Part shown: piece by piece, positions 1 through 14,100 of the stretch
Layout of the letters: every line of letters begins with the position of its first letter
How positions within the stretch are numbered: position 1 is the first letter of the stretch
Assembly (NCBI GenBank): GCA_036877525.1
Contig: JAZGTH010000019.1
Location: 6,182,501-6,246,500, forward strand
Source of the DNA: Chromobotia macracanthus
Lineage: Eukaryota; Chordata; Actinopteri; Cypriniformes; Botiidae
Direction: 5' to 3'
DNA length: 64,000 bases
The notes under the pieces: model-generated
The model's database searches: none
Told to the model about the DNA's origin: nothing
Seen by the model: only the letters and a program-made list of their open reading frames with translations
Made by a program: the position numbers and the translations under genes

Positions 1-1517
1 TTTTTGCCCGTGTTAAAGCCAGCATTATCATACCCCCTGTCCAAATCACTCTGTCCAACATCAAGGCCTGGATTAACGTAACCAACCTTGAAACCATTTG
101 GTCCTGCACCCAGATCAGTTTTATCACATAAACCCTGAGTTTTGTCCGCATTTGTGCCATTTTTCCCATTTTCTGCTAACTTCCTCAGACTCAGCGGGGG
201 CTTGCACGCGTGCCAGTCCCAGAGCACCTTGTTCATCGAGTCCTGGCGACGGATGCCCAGCAGTTTGTCTTCCTCGGTGGGTTTGTCATCACCGTCTTCA
301 CCGTCATCTCCACACGGATGATCGTTTAGGTTGGGAATCTCGTCGCTCATGCCTTCAAAGTACTGCTTGATGCAAATCTTGGCAAAGCTTTTGGCGTGTT
401 CTGTGCACGTCTCGTCAAACATCTTGCGCTCTATGTCGATGTAATGGGACCAGTATTTGGTTTTGAGGAAGACGGCCTGTGTGAAGCAGGGACGAATGGC
501 TCGGATCAGGAACGCAACGATGGTAATGATCAACAAAAACAGCCACCCGCAAGCCTGCATGAGACACGAAGGTTACAGACAAAAACATGTTTCAGTAACA
601 GCTTTAAGTTTTAATCTGTGATGTTTTATTGCATTGCAAGTCATTGTTTTAGGTAATTCGCAGTTAGTCTGTGTTTAGATTAGTTTTGGCTTCTCTGAGA
701 GTTCAGTGTTCAGACTGCAAAATGTATACTTGTTAATTTCTTATCAAAGGGGAAATGGACAGTTTATATATGCTTGTGAAATGATTGAAAAGACCACATT
801 TACATTTAAAACTTTCCCTGCATCCAAAATCACGTACTGTCACTTAGAGTTTGTAAAGACAAAAAGCCGGGAAAGGTGAGCCGGGAAATTCACTGCAATT
901 TAACGGATTGCATTTATCTGGCATGCAAAGGGAAATATTAAAAAGAGCTTGCAAATCAACCATACCTGTGAAATAACACGTATGTATCTGCTAGCCGCCT
1001 CTCGGGATACGATGTGCTGGCCATCAAAGATATGCTTGCATGGGATTTTGGCCAGCGTTCGTATGAGCTCCTCTTGGGAGAGCCCGTGTCCGCTGGCATT
1101 TTTCCCAAACTCAGACATATCCAGGTCCATGCTATAAGCACACAAGAAACTTTTGCCATCCATTAACGTTACTGAGATCCACACGGCCGGTGCTATGAGC
1201 GACCTCTGGGATATCGAGACACACATGTATCGCATGACTGATGGATCCTTCTTCCTCTCACCTATCGGCCGTTTCCATTCCTCCGCCAACATGGATACAT
1301 TGTTGTTCAGTACAAAACCCAACATGAAGAACCATATAGGTGGAATAACCAGCATACTTATTCCATAGGAGTAGTTGTATTCGGGTATGCAGGGGCAGTT
1401 GAACTCGAAAGATGTGTAGAGTTGAGCGCTGGCCAGAGCCATGATGCCGCATATGCCGTTCATAAAAGACTCCTGGTTGGATTGGAGGATCTGGGCCATC
1501 ATACGAAACTTATCCAT
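1..1517 (-). CDS. calhm1: Calcium homeostasis modulator 1-like channel, C-terminus cut by window edge
   Basis: CALHM proteins form large-pore, voltage- and calcium-gated plasma-membrane channels that pass ions and ATP; CALHM1 works in taste cells and neurons. Exon 1 (966-1517, 184 codons) starts MDKFRMMAQILQSNQESFMN, almost identical to human CALHM1. It continues with the family signatures GICGIMALASAQLYTSFEFNCPC and NNNVSMLAEEWKRP, and the conserved extracellular cysteines are visible. The donor follows ..RVISQ at 965. Exon 2 (1-554) opens with ACGWLFLLIITIVAFLIRAI, the fourth membrane segment, then RPCFTQAVFLKTKYWSHYID and the cytoplasmic tail with FDETCTEHAKSFAKICIKQY. No stop is reached before base 1, so at least 368 residues are present and a short tail is missing; human CALHM1 has 346. 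Family membership is certain. CALHM1 rather than CALHM2/3 rests on the N-terminus and the DxTxTEHAK-type tail. It lies back to back with COL17A1. Confidence 0.93.
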
Positions 1518-1544
1518 ATTGATATGTTGGCTGGCTTATCTTGA

Positions 1545-2068
1545 GCTGTAACTATATGAAGTGACAGTATATGATACATTATATAAGCAATATATTATAT
1601 GAATATTAGGCTGTATGTTTTTTAATCAGAATATTCTTGGAAAATCCTTTTTTCTTTTAAGAGAATTTTAGGGTTTTTTTAATTTAAGGTAACATTATGT
1701 GGGTAAGTAAACGGATTTTGAATCAATTACATTTTGAGGCATTTTTTTAACATGCACTGATTTGTACATACTAGGAACAACTCTCAAGACTGTAAACAGG
1801 GTCAGTTCTGAGTCATTGTCACATTAAAGGTCGGCTCACAGCGTAACTAACTAAACCATGAGATGCAGTCGTCAATATAACATTGCCCAGCCAAACAACT
1901 GAAAACCAAACGTGGATCTGTAGGTCAGAGACAGACCTGAGACAGCTCAGTCTACTCACAGAATTTTGCAATATGTTGCTAGATGTGATCCGTTTCAGTC
2001 AAGTCAAGGGAGAAATGTAACTCACCTGTCCTTGACTCACAGCAGAAGATTTGTTTATCTGTTTCAGC

Positions 2069-2070
<2 letters not shown>
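1545..2070 (-). promoter_or_regulatory. calhm1: Putative 5' untranslated exon and leader of the CALHM1-like gene
   Basis: On the minus strand an acceptor-like TTACAG sits just above the start codon (exon edge near 1545). A donor-like GGACAG|GTGAGT is present at about 2027. Together they suggest a short non-coding exon near 2028-2065 spliced to the coding exon. A CA microsatellite (about 2070-2104) lies directly upstream. No coding sense was seen in this leader. The assignment rests only on splice-site shape. Confidence 0.35.
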
Positions 2071-2108
<38 letters not shown>

Positions 2109-5100
2109 CTTCATCCACGTGATTGTTACCACAGTTTGATTTTCATTTTTTTCATTTTTCAGGTTCAAATCTGATTTTTCTGTTTCTACTCTGAAAGAGC
2201 TCACAATTTTCTTTACAGATTTGCGCTTGATTTCATGATTGATTTCATCATCATGATTTCAGTGTTTTCTATTGTAGTTAATGTTAAGTCACACTGGTAT
2301 AAAGATTTACATACATGGTGAAACTATGGTAACAGGCAGTGTGGCCTAGAATACATGCAAAGGTGCCGCCTCACCCTATTCAAATAAAATCTTTTGTGGG
2401 ATTTTGGTGCCCAATAGAACTGCCTTCATAAGCCTGTTTGAAAAGCTCCTGCTGTGTTACTATTAAATCCAGCATATATACTAAAAAGTCATAAAACTAT
2501 GAATAAACATGGTAGAGTGTAGCAGAATACGTGCCTCAATGTTTGACATATTTTTGATTAAATGCAAAGAGCATGTAAAACAGTGCACAATGAATAGATT
2601 TTTGTCTAAAGAATAATCTGTTAGTATTTGTATCCATTTCCAAACTGGTGAAGGATAATGATGATAAACTACAGTTTCTGTCAATGTTACCTTTTGATTT
2701 TAGAGGTTTTTATTTTTCATAGAGTAATGATTTCAATTATTTAAATATTGATAACAGTTCTGTGAACAGGAAGTACTATTTTTCTTAAAGGATGGACAAC
2801 ACAAATGTGTCTAAATGTGTCTATCGTAAGTCACATTTAGACACAAGTAAGAATACGTGATAGTGGGAACGCAAGACCAAAAAATAAGCCATAAGCGTAT
2901 TCTCCTGCAGGAGGATACAAAGCTGGAGCAAGGAGAAAACTCTGTTGCCATGACACTGCCACATTCGTATCAGGAAGCATCAAAAAGTCACCACCAGCTG
3001 CCGGGGGAAGAGGGGGACACATCACATGTTAAAGAAATGATGCCAAATGTCAGGACCACAGTCACCAGCGGGAGACCAAAATGACTTCCGCCATAAGGCG
3101 TTTGCACCAGATGACCAGGAGAAATTGGAAAAATCCACAGACAAATGGGCACTGCATATGTCCAACACATGCACAAGTCAATGTAGGCCAGACCTTCTCA
3201 CAGGCAGGTGAGGAACTATCAGAAAAACCAAATGGAAGACCTTCTTGTTCTCACTAATTCACTTTCTTAAATGCATCCTGAAACTAGACCTCAAACCCCA
3301 AGCAAAAGTATTAAACGCAAAATGTAACCACATTCATACTGTTTATTGTGAGCTTTCCTGGACTTTATTAAATGTCTACAACCTACCATTCATCCCTCAA
3401 GAACAAATGTCAGGGCATTTATACAGGGTATTTGTACACTTATTTATAACATCTGAGTGACAACAAGCACCCGGTGTTAGTTGTGCACTGACACAGACTA
3501 TAAGGGAAAGTGTGACGTCTGCTGGACAAAAGTGGCATTGCATGCAACAAACTTTTTTAAAATAAATTTTTAATTTATTACAATTTTTAACAAAATAGGA
3601 GAAATTTTAAATAAAAAAACCCAATTCCCCAATTTCAAGTTTATATGTTCACTGTAAAAAACCCTACCTATTTCTGTTTAAATGTTCTGACATTTTTCCT
3701 GTTGAACTTTAAATACCTTATAAATTAATTTAATGTAAACATCTTATACATACAGGTACATTCAACCATATACACATTCTGTAAGTGTGTGGGCCTTTAT
3801 CCTATATTTGATAAAAATCAGCAATAAAATGTGAATGGACCCTTTTATAAGTTATAAGGTTGATGAGAGTGAATGTTGCTGCAGTCTGTCAGTCTGATTC
3901 ATTCTCTCAGTCTATATGTGAGTGAGCAGCATTTCATCTCTATACAGAAACCCAGCTGATCAAGCCCAGACCCATTATAACATGTTTCAAAGTTACCAGA
4001 ACATTCCTGTATGTGATCATATATCATTATTTGTTTCATTTCTTATATGTTCATATTAATATTCTGTCTCATGAAAAAGCCTAAAGCAATGAAGAGAGAG
4101 AAATGTACACCTCTTTTTTATGACTGACTAGGGCTGGTGGCATTTCTAATAGAAAACTAGGGCTAAATCGCTGCCTTTTTTAAGTTGCTTGTTTTTTTAA
4201 TGCATTTAGTCTAAGTCGTAGACCAAATGAATTCTCGCTTCCCACATGAAGGTTTAAAACAGTATTTAAAAGACTTTCCACCATTGAAATGTTTACTAAA
4301 GGTATCTGCATATTTTAAACAGATAAGGTTATTTAGACATATGATTGTTTATTAATAGTTATGGTTAAAAATTTGGAACACACCACATGTAGCACCAGTA
4401 TACTTGCCTAATGGTGAGATAAGCTCAGCTTTGAATTCAGCACACTAAAGTGTCATAGTGATGTCGGCACATTTTTTTTCTACATTATCCCAGTTTAATT
4501 AATCCCTAAATTGGTCCTTTTTCACAAAAAAGTGTCAATTTGTGGGTCCTGCACATGGTTGGTACCCTGCCTGGACTCGACTGCTGTGAAACGTTCTGCC
4601 TTGTGGCTAAAGGGGAATTAGGCTTTAAATCCTGCTTGTCATTCCATTACTGTAAATCAAGTACTGTACAAAATACTGTAAAAAATACAAAAGGTCAGGA
4701 GACCATTAAGCACTAATATAAAAATCAAAAACTGAAGTAGAAGTTTTCTTTATTTCTTTTAAGAATCATTGTTTGTTTCATAAAAACAATATTTGAAGAA
4801 TATGAAGCTTCCAATATTATTGATCACTAAGAGCTGCAGACCAAACAGAAAATTCACTAAATATTTCTCCTGTCTAAGATTGTCACAGTGTTATAATCTT
4901 CTGTCTTTATAATAGCAGCTGACAGACGTTTATGAATACAAAATCCTGAATCAAATTCTCATTTGCATTATATTTGATTTAATCTGTCAATAATAACCTG
5001 TCAAGTCAATGCATGTCAGGGATGCGTCACACTCTTCCATCACTTAGTTTTTACCTCTTTTTAATAAATTATCAGTAAGATTGATGGTGCAGATGGCAGA

Positions 5101-5166
5101 AGAACTGTTGATATGGTGAGTCAACAGTGACTCATGAAGGTGTGCGAATCATTTCTTACACCTGTT

Positions 5167-5508
<342 letters not shown>

Positions 5509-5754
5509 TTACATTGGAGGGAAAAGTATGTGTGCTGTAAGTGAGATTTAATCTGAAAAATTCCCCTTCATTAAAGTTTATGTCAAAATCCTGGTGAACA
5601 TGCACCAGTGTCTGTCTGTCCCCAACATCATGACGTTTGTATGATTTGTCTGTTGTACTCCTGTTTGTGAGGATGTTTCTATTCATACAAATGTTAATCA
5701 GTATTACCATCAAGCTGTTTTTTGCTGAGTGAGAGATTTGTAGAGACTTCATTT

Positions 5755-5903
5755 TTTACATTTATGCATTTGGCAGACACTTTTATCCAAAGCGACTTAC
5801 AGTGCATTCAAGTTATACATTTTTTTCACTACATGTTCTCCCTGGGAATCGAACCCACAACCTCTTGCGCTGCTAATGCAATGCTCTACCACTGATTCCT
5901 GCC
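5755..5903 (-). mobile_element. tRNA-derived SINE, cyprinid type
   Basis: Read on the minus strand, the head has GTGGTAGAGCATTGCATTAG and then a B-box-like GGTTGTGGGTTCGATTCCCA, resembling a tRNA-Ala-type promoter. The tail has ACTGTAAGTCGCTTTGGATA followed by AAAGTGTCTGCCAAATGCAT, the characteristic 3' tail of a common fish SINE. Related copies in this window are at 11555-11665 (minus), 30795-30950 (plus) and 62178-62290 (minus). Confidence 0.8.
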
Positions 5904-6220
5904 AATTAATGCGTCCATTATTAACCTCCAATGAGCTTCTACATGCAACAGGTCACAACTTTCAAAATTCCTCTCTCTAAAATCTCTCTCCCTGGCAATT
6001 TACTGATTTTGAATAATGATTTTGGTTCCCTGTTCTTGCAAATAAAAAAAGCCTTAGGGGTCTTGTGATGTTCCTGTCACAGGCTTGGAGATGTAGTCTT
6101 CTCCTCTTGTCAAAACTCGCCTGTAAGTGGCTGTAGGTCACAAAAACTGATATATGACATGTTAAAGGGTACAAAGCATGCATGCCGGGTCCTGGATTAC
6201 TCATCTCATCTGAACGTGCC

Positions 6221-6313
6221 CCCTCATAAATATAATCGCTTTTAGGAGCATATCTTTATACAGAAGAACCCGTTCACAAGGAGGAAAGACTTGATTCTCC
6301 TGAATGAGAGAAG
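6221..6313 (+). promoter_or_regulatory. col17a1: Putative COL17A1 core promoter and non-coding first exon
   Basis: A TATA-like ATAAATATAA at 6226-6235 is followed about 30 bases later by a short purine-rich segment. That segment ends in a strong donor, GAGAGAAG|GTGAGT, at 6313/6314. No ATG-initiated coding sense fits this segment, so it would be a 5' UTR exon spliced over 1.8 kb to the exon at 8116 that carries the start codon. The position and TATA-donor pairing are suggestive, but the transcription start cannot be proved from sequence. Confidence 0.45.
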
Positions 6314-8128
6314 GTGAGTTTGAACGTTTTCTTTAAACATTCACTTAAGGTTGATGAAGGCTGATTGTTGTGCTATATGAAGGGACTTCAGTTTCTGAAC
6401 CTGCTAACTGCAGAGTGCTGCTTGAACATAAACTGTTCTGAAGTGGAAGTTCAAGTTTACTTGTACACAGATCTGAGGAACGTCAGGAAGGTGATGAATT
6501 TTTCTTGGAATAACCAAGCAACTACAATATGATGTTTTGACCTGTACGAGTTGATCATTTGTCAGAATTAAATATGTAAAGCTTGCATATAGCATTTTAT
6601 TTGCATTCGTTTTTGCTTATAGATCTTGTAGTCACATTTAACATGATTATCGTGACATCCTTGCCATATACAAGTTTTCCATCTAGATGGATGTGAATTC
6701 TCTGGGAAGCTGAATCTTTGTAGTACATACGTAGCTTACATCACTAACCGCTGTAAAAATATATGTAATGGGAAATCTCTTGTTAGCTATTCATTTGTGG
6801 TCATGACAGGTAATCGCTATTGTGTTATGATGTATAATTTATGCCTAAACCACAACAGGGAAAATATCAGGCCATCACAATGTCAAGTGCAACGTAGAAC
6901 AAGTACAGGCAGACGCGTGTACATGAGTGAGAAGTTTGTTTATGCAGAGTGTTTCTGATCCAAGCACAAACCAGAGATCTGCCATCTACCCAACAGAGTC
7001 TGAACATGAGCATGAGCTGTAATTTAGGGATGGATGGATGTGTGTGTGTGCAATGTTCTCAAATGCTGGGTTCTCTCTTTCAGAGAAAATGACATTTGAA
7101 TTATATTCTTTATCAAATGTTGTTGTTAATGAATACTGTGGGCTGTATTTGTTCATAGATGCAGGTTTCGCATAAGACAATAAGAGTTTTGAATAAAGAC
7201 AATCATCTAAAATGAGGTGCAGTTAAAGCAAGAAGACTTCTGTAGCTTAAATTAAACACATAGACCTGAAAGGTGAACTTCAGAATGACTTCAGAATGAC
7301 ATGAAATCAAATCCTATATACAGTGTGTGTGTGTCAGGTGAAGATAATATAGCGTCTGCCTTGAGGAGAATGTCAGGTTTAAACTTGTTGGCTCCAGATG
7401 CTGTTGGGAAAGTCTTGAAATCCAGGGTGGAAAATCTTTTTGATGAGGTGTTTTATATCTACACTGAGAAACATCAGTGTGTTGACACAAGCAGATTATC
7501 AGACATGAGGTGGTAAATTACAAGTAAGTGTGGATTCATTTAATATCCTTCAATAACAGTTTCAGGGCACATGAATTGTGTCAGTGTGCTATAGAGCAGC
7601 TCTGGGTCTTTTCTGTACCCGTCTGCGCACTTCTAAGTTGAATTTAGAAAGTGATTTTTGCATCATGCATGAGAAATCTTTTAAGACAAGATACAGATCA
7701 TTTCTAGCAGCTTTGGTAATATACAGTAACGTGATGTAGAACAATACAGAAGAATTTTAAATGACAACATTCCCAAAAATAAAGACGATGCTTTAGTCTG
7801 GAATCTCACTTAGATGATGCATTAATATGCCTTAATATAACAGGTCTTACTTGCATTACTTGCTTGTAATGTCTTAACACTTTATGTTAGAGGTTTGAAA
7901 TGAGCTTCAGCTGCAAAACGAAAGTGCTCAAAACAAGGAAGTAAATCAATAAATAAACTTATATGTGACACGGTGAAGTATGACAAAAAAGCTGTGTGTT
8001 TTCAAAGAATTTTGAGTGCATTTATTTTCTGATGTATTGCTCTTTGAGCAGTCCGGTGAGGTGAGTGATTTATTGATGAGCGCCACACAACTGACCTGTT
8101 CACTTTGGTTTGCAGTAGTTAACATGGA

Positions 8129-11100
8129 ATGGACAAGCTAACTACAACCAAGATTGTTAAAGTAGAGAGGGGACCTGGAGGAAGAGGTGAGTGTGGATGA
8201 ATGGATAAGAAAGCAAAGTGGACAATTAATATAACTCAGACCCGGTTTACTGGCTAATATGTGTTTCTGGACTTCAGATATACAGAAACATACAGAAACT
8301 GTGACCACCACAAGACTGGCATCCTTACCCCCAAGTAAGTTGAAATTCATTATTTTGACGATAAAAATATTTTTCTATTATACAGTTTTTATATTATATT
8401 ATTTAATTGCACATGCAAACTAGTGTTATGAGACCAAGTAGAACAGTGGGTCTATAAAAAAAACTTCTGAATGTATTTTCTCAAAGCATTTTCAATCTGC
8501 TTTCTTACAAATTCCTGTGTGTTATTTGGTTTTCCTACCACTAGAGGGCAACAGTAGTTCAGTGAGCAGTCAACAGGTGGTGACCTCCACTGTGAGCAGC
8601 TCAAACTCTTGTCCAGGAGGGGCTGTTCTGGAGGAGAAGATCATCACTCACAGCAGTGCTGAAGGAGGAACTTCCAGAGGTTATGCGATATCTTGTAAGT
8701 CCAGTATCTAGTTTAAGATGCATTCTGAAATGGCTGAGAAACATGCAATGATAAATGTTTGGAAAACTAGTCATGCTTGTTAACTCGTTCTAGCTGTGCT
8801 TTGGAACATGATTAACCAGCTCCCCAATTAACCATCCCAAGGTGGTCTGCCGGCCTTAACTAGTTTGACTTTAATGCCACCGATTGTTTCCATCAACCAC
8901 ATAAACCAGCTTGAACCAACAAGAAACCATGTAAACCAGCTAACAAGTTTGTTAGCCGTAGTTTCCAGAAGGTTTAAGACATTTACTGCCCTAATTTTGA
9001 GGTTGTACTTCTCATGTATCTTCCTAGCTTCCTCATCTGGAAGTTCAGCCACCAGCAGTTCAGGAACAGGGTCTGTAGTTGATACTTTTGACGGCTGCTC
9101 CTTGTCCTCAACCTCAGGAGCCCCGCGTGAGATCAGTCTGACCGCCGGGCCGATCGGCAGTTCTGTGGTGAAGAGCTCCAGTTCAAAAGTTAAAAGCTCC
9201 ACCTCCATTGCGGCATTTGGCGGTTCCTCTGCAGCAGGTGGAGATCTTTCAGCTGGGTTCGGGTCCAGTTCCTCTGAGTTTGGTTCTGTCAGTGTTTCTG
9301 GAGGTAGTATGAATATATCTAGAAGTGCGGGAGGTGGCGCTGGGTCCTCGGGGCTCATATCTGCTGGAGGAGCTTCAGGCTCCATGACTGTAGCCAGGTT
9401 TAGCTCCTCGTCTCCTACTAGCACGAGGAAAGCCTCAAGTTTGAGTTACAGCACAGTGCCAGCGGAGAGGAAGAGCAGTCTGACTCTTCACACTGTAAGA
9501 CATGAGGGTAAGTCGGAGGTCATGACCTTTGGGTGGGCTGGTTTTAATTGTTGATTCTTAACATATTGGTGTTGATATACGTTGTAATGAATGTGCTGTA
9601 TATCTCTGATATTTTCAGGCAGCTCCAGCGGCAATTCTTCCCCCGAGTATGCACAGAAACAGTATAGTAGGTTCAATAACTTTTTGTTTTAGGAAAGAAA
9701 CTTAATCTGTGATTGATAATCTGTAACCTGTAATCCTGTTACTGCCGTGCAAATGAATTTGCCTTCTGTCAGTAATGCATTTCACTTGTGTAGCCTGTTT
9801 TGTTGTAGTAAGCGTTGTTGGTTTTCATCTTCAGTTGCAGCCGGTAACAGAGGGCGCTCTCAGACCCGAGGTATCTCAACTCTAATCAGACATGAACTCA
9901 GATCCTGAAGTTTCCTCCATTTTGAATCCGGATGTTATTTTTTGTGTGTTTTTTAGAGAGTGAGATCAGACACAGACTGCAGAGCAGCTCACCCTCCACC
10001 AGATGTCAGTGTCACTCAAGTTCAATGACCATTTATTATTAATAATAATACTAATAAGAATGTTAACAATAACTGGTATTGATATGAATACCATTACAAC
10101 TAATGCTACCACCAATAATAACGTATTATTATTATTATTATTATTATTGTTAATAATTTGCATTATATTTTGTGGCAATTGTAAATAAGATAATTAAAAT
10201 TTAATCATGTAACATTATTTTGTACCGCAATTATGTACAGTATTTTATTTTTATTAAGTTGTTTATTAATATATATGAACATGTTGCTTAAACAGGAGTG
10301 TGTATCAACAGGTTGTGTGGTCTGTACAGTTATAGAGAATAAGTTAGAGATGATAGAGAATAAATTAGAGATGATAGAGAATAAATTAGAGATTATAGAG
10401 AATAAATTAGAGATTATAAAGAATAAATTAGAGATTATAGAGAATAAATTAGAGATTATAGAGAATAAGTTAGAGATTATAGAGAATAAGTTAGAGATTA
10501 TAGAGAATAAAATAGAGATTATAGAGAATAAATTAGAGATTATAGAGAATAAGTTAGAGATTATAGAGAATAAATTAGAATAAGATAAAGATTTGTGCTG
10601 CTTGTTTAGGGACAGAACTGGACGATGTTAAGAGGTTACTGAAGGGAAGTCGCTCCGGGAGCATCAGTCCACCCCGCTCACCCACCAACACGCTGCCGAT
10701 CCCGAAGAAAGCCAGTGTGGAAAGACGCCACGAAAGCCAGTCTGGTACTCCCACCCGGAGAAATGAGTGTAAAACACACACATACACAACACACACATGC
10801 CTGAACTCCTCCCTGTCTCTGTCAGGTTATGATGACGCTGGATTCAGTGGATACTACACCAACCCGAATAACCTCAGTTACTCCACACTGCAGCAGCCCT
10901 CTCCACCCGCAGGTTACACAAAGAGACAATATGCATGCTTATTTGTGTCTGTGCTTGTGTTTTTCTGAGAAAAGTCATGACTTTTAAAGTCATCATGCGT
11001 GATGGTGGGCTCTGATCAGGTGTTGTTTTTTTCCCAATAGGTTTGCAGAATAATTTGACCCTCGGCTCCTCTGCCATGAACAGTGCAGGTCATTACCTCA

Positions 11101-14100
11101 TACTGCCTCTACAGGCTGCCACACTGCAACACACACAAATATAAATCGATTCATGCTCCCACTTTTGTGAAGATGTTGTACTTATAATTGTATTATTTTA
11201 TAACGCACTATTGACATCTTTAAAATAGTATTATATGCCTATTTTGTCAATATAAAACATTTCAAAGCAGCTATATTTAAATCCTAATGTATTCACAACC
11301 CTGGTAATACTGATGGCAATGTTCCTCACAGTCTATGGGATGCAGAATAACCTGTCAGCATCTGGTGGGGCTCTCATGGTCAATGGAATGAGTGCTGGCC
11401 AAGGTAAGATGAGGTTTATCTTTCTGCAATAACTGTAAAACGCTAAACAACTCCTGTAAGTTTTATTATGTGCATATATCCCCAGTGTACGGCGTACAGA
11501 AGAATATTGGAAGTGCTGGACTGGCTGCCACTTTTACTGGTAATAAACGTTTATGCATATCTTTATCCAAAGTGACTTGCGGTGCATTCGAGGTATACAG
11601 TTAATCAGTATGTGTGTCCCCTGGAAATCAAACCCACAACCGTTTGGGCTGCTAACACAATGTAGGATGAGTGGAGCTACAGGGACTCTAATACAGACTT
11701 CAGTGTACAGCAGTTGACACCACAGTGTAAATAAATGATAACTCACTTTTCATATCACCTTCACAGCTGTTCCAAGCAGCCCTGTGACTGCTGACGATGT
11801 GTTTGTGAAAGACGGCAAGTTTATCACCACTGGAACAGAAAATGTCACGGCTAAGAAAGAGACTGAGAGATTGATTGTGTCAAAAAACACCGGAAAACAG
11901 TTCACTACTTCAGCCACAAGCGCTGGACCAGGTAGAAGACATCAGTGACCAGATTCAATTTATTTGTGTAATTGTTTAATTTACAGTTAGAGTTAGTAAT
12001 TCACTTTTAATCGGACCTGACACCTGATCGACATGTTGCATGATTCTTGTGTTTTCAAAACATTTCTAAATGTTTTTAGTTAAGGATTTATGACGACAAC
12101 TGAGTTCTTAATATTACAGATGCATTTTTTGAAGATTCGCTCAAAAGGGAGAAAAAGATGGTCTCCAGCACCATGGAAACTACCACCACTACAGGTACAC
12201 TGGGTTTCAGTCTCTAATATTCACCTCATGAAAATATTGATTTTTGCTCTCGTAAATTACATCCAATAAATCATTTCTTTGATTTTTCAGCTTCCAAAGC
12301 ATCGACGAAAGACAAGGCCACTTATGCAGGTAAGCCAACTTACAGAAATAGTGCAGTATATAAAATGTTTGTTATTATTTATTTTTTATACTTGTATACA
12401 GTAAGGGTCTTGCAATATACCAGTAGTGACAATAATGTGATATTAATAACTGTGATTATTTTATATTGTGTTAATACTTCGCATATGATAATATCGTAAA
12501 TAATTCACCTCCGGTATCTGGCTGACACGACAAAGTACCCAGTATATACTCCAAAAAAGAGAAAACGCAAAATAAACTCATTTAAATATTAATTTGACTA
12601 ATATCATTATATGAGTTATTTTACAAACATTTTAAACAGTTATCGCAATAATATTCTTATTGCTGATTCTTTTGGCTGGGATAATCATGGAAAACAGTCA
12701 ATAAACTTCGTAAATAGAATAATTACTGATAACATTGTAGAAAAATGTGTTTAATTTTTGATCATGTAATTTCATATTATGGGTAACATTTATAATCTTT
12801 GTCTGGTGCAGTATGTATTATTGATCTGGTGTCCCTCATATTGTAATGTCATGGCAGAGATCCGTAAGGAAGAGTCTGACGGCATGGGACTGGGAGTCTG
12901 TGCCTGCTGCTCGTGGTGGAAGTGGCTTCTGGCTTTGATCATTGGTCTTCTGCTCCTCCTGGGACTCCTCTGTGGTCTCATTGCTCTGGGTACCCTGTAG
13001 ACTTGCTCAATCAACTTTTGGACAAACTCCACAACTACATAATAAGAATCTATAATGGTCATTATGTGTAGTAGGATTGCTCAGTAATATGTCTCTCTGT
13101 CTAGCTGAGGAAGTCAGGAAGCTGAAGGCTCGTGTGGATGCCATCGACGGTGGAGAAACTGCTGCCTCTTCTCGGACCAGCCGTTTGTCTTCCTCCTCAG
13201 CCATCAACATCGTGGACCCCCTGGAACCTTCATATGCCGAGCGTGCCCCTGGTGTCCGCTCTGATAACACTATAAACCTGGGCTCGGCGTCTCCGCAAGA
13301 CCCTGTGGCTCTACAGAGGACCATCCAGCAGATTCTCAGATCAGAGCTGCAGTCTGACACTGTTAGAGGTATTTATCCATCATTTATTTTTATGTCTTAC
13401 ATCCATCATTATGTGTATTTGAATTTTTTCATTGTTTAATTCTAGTGTCGCTTAAGGGTGAGCGAGGAGAACCTGGGCCTAAAGGTATCATTCTCAAGTT
13501 AATTGACAAACAGTTATATAAGATGATATAAATGTTATTGCAGATGTTTTTTTGCATTTCATTTTAGGAGACCAAGGAGCTCCTGGAGTTAAAGGTATTT
13601 TTAAAAACAGCATAACAAATTGTGACATTCTGCACTGAGATTTTCCTACAGGACATAAAAACATGTAAAAAATAAACCGTTTTTATGTGATTTTACAGGA
13701 GAAACAGGATTTCCAGGAACTCCAGGTTAGAACATTCCTACATTAACTATAAAATATTTCAGTGTTCACATGGCATTATGAATATTGTCAAAGAATTGAA
13801 TAAATGAGTAGAATCTCAGGTTTGTCATTTTGTAATTAGAGTAATTCGGATGTGGAGCTATGTTGGCATTGGACACACTGTGGGATATAATGTTTAGTGT
13901 AGATTTACAAATAGTGTATTTCTGAAAAACTTTATTTAAATTAATTACAATTATTTTTCAGGTCCTCCTGGTCTGATTGGTCATCCAGGACAGGAAGGAC
14001 CTCGAGGACCCAAAGGAGGTGCAGGTACAGTGCAAAAAACTTTATGGCCTTCAGCGGTTCCGTGACAACTGAAGACTGGGTTTGACATTTGTTTTCCTGT

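Larger units (their letters stand above)
8129..12329 (+). other. col17a1: COL17A1 cytoplasmic N-terminal domain exons
   Basis: Fifteen exons encode a Ser/Thr/Gly-rich, low-complexity cytoplasmic head. The largest (9028-9507) is dominated by Ser-Ser and Gly-Gly runs and ends SLTLHTVRHEG, matching the human VTRHAYEG junction. Two exons (11332-11403 and 11486-11539) begin VYGMQNN and VYGVQKN. They repeat the VFGMQNN/VFGVPNN units of the human protein, so this internal repeat is conserved. The ORF on the opposite strand of 8828-9424 is only a shadow of this low-complexity exon. The intron 10005-10609 carries an unusual minisatellite, listed separately. Confidence 0.9.

Noticed and set aside
2837..3176. 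Overlapping 60-75-codon frames on both strands
   Set aside because: No homology, no splice context, and simultaneous frames on both strands indicate chance.
8828..9424. 198-codon acidic/proline-rich frame on the minus strand
   Set aside because: Antisense shadow of the Ser/Gly-rich COL17A1 exon 9028-9507, which is supported by splice sites and homology.
10233..10583. 116-codon frame of IENKLEI heptads as a coiled-coil gene
   Set aside because: The array is a minisatellite whose unit is a multiple of three; it lies in an intron with no joining splice sites.
10333..10584. CRISPR-like array
   Set aside because: Units are contiguous and lack unique spacers, and the DNA is clearly vertebrate.
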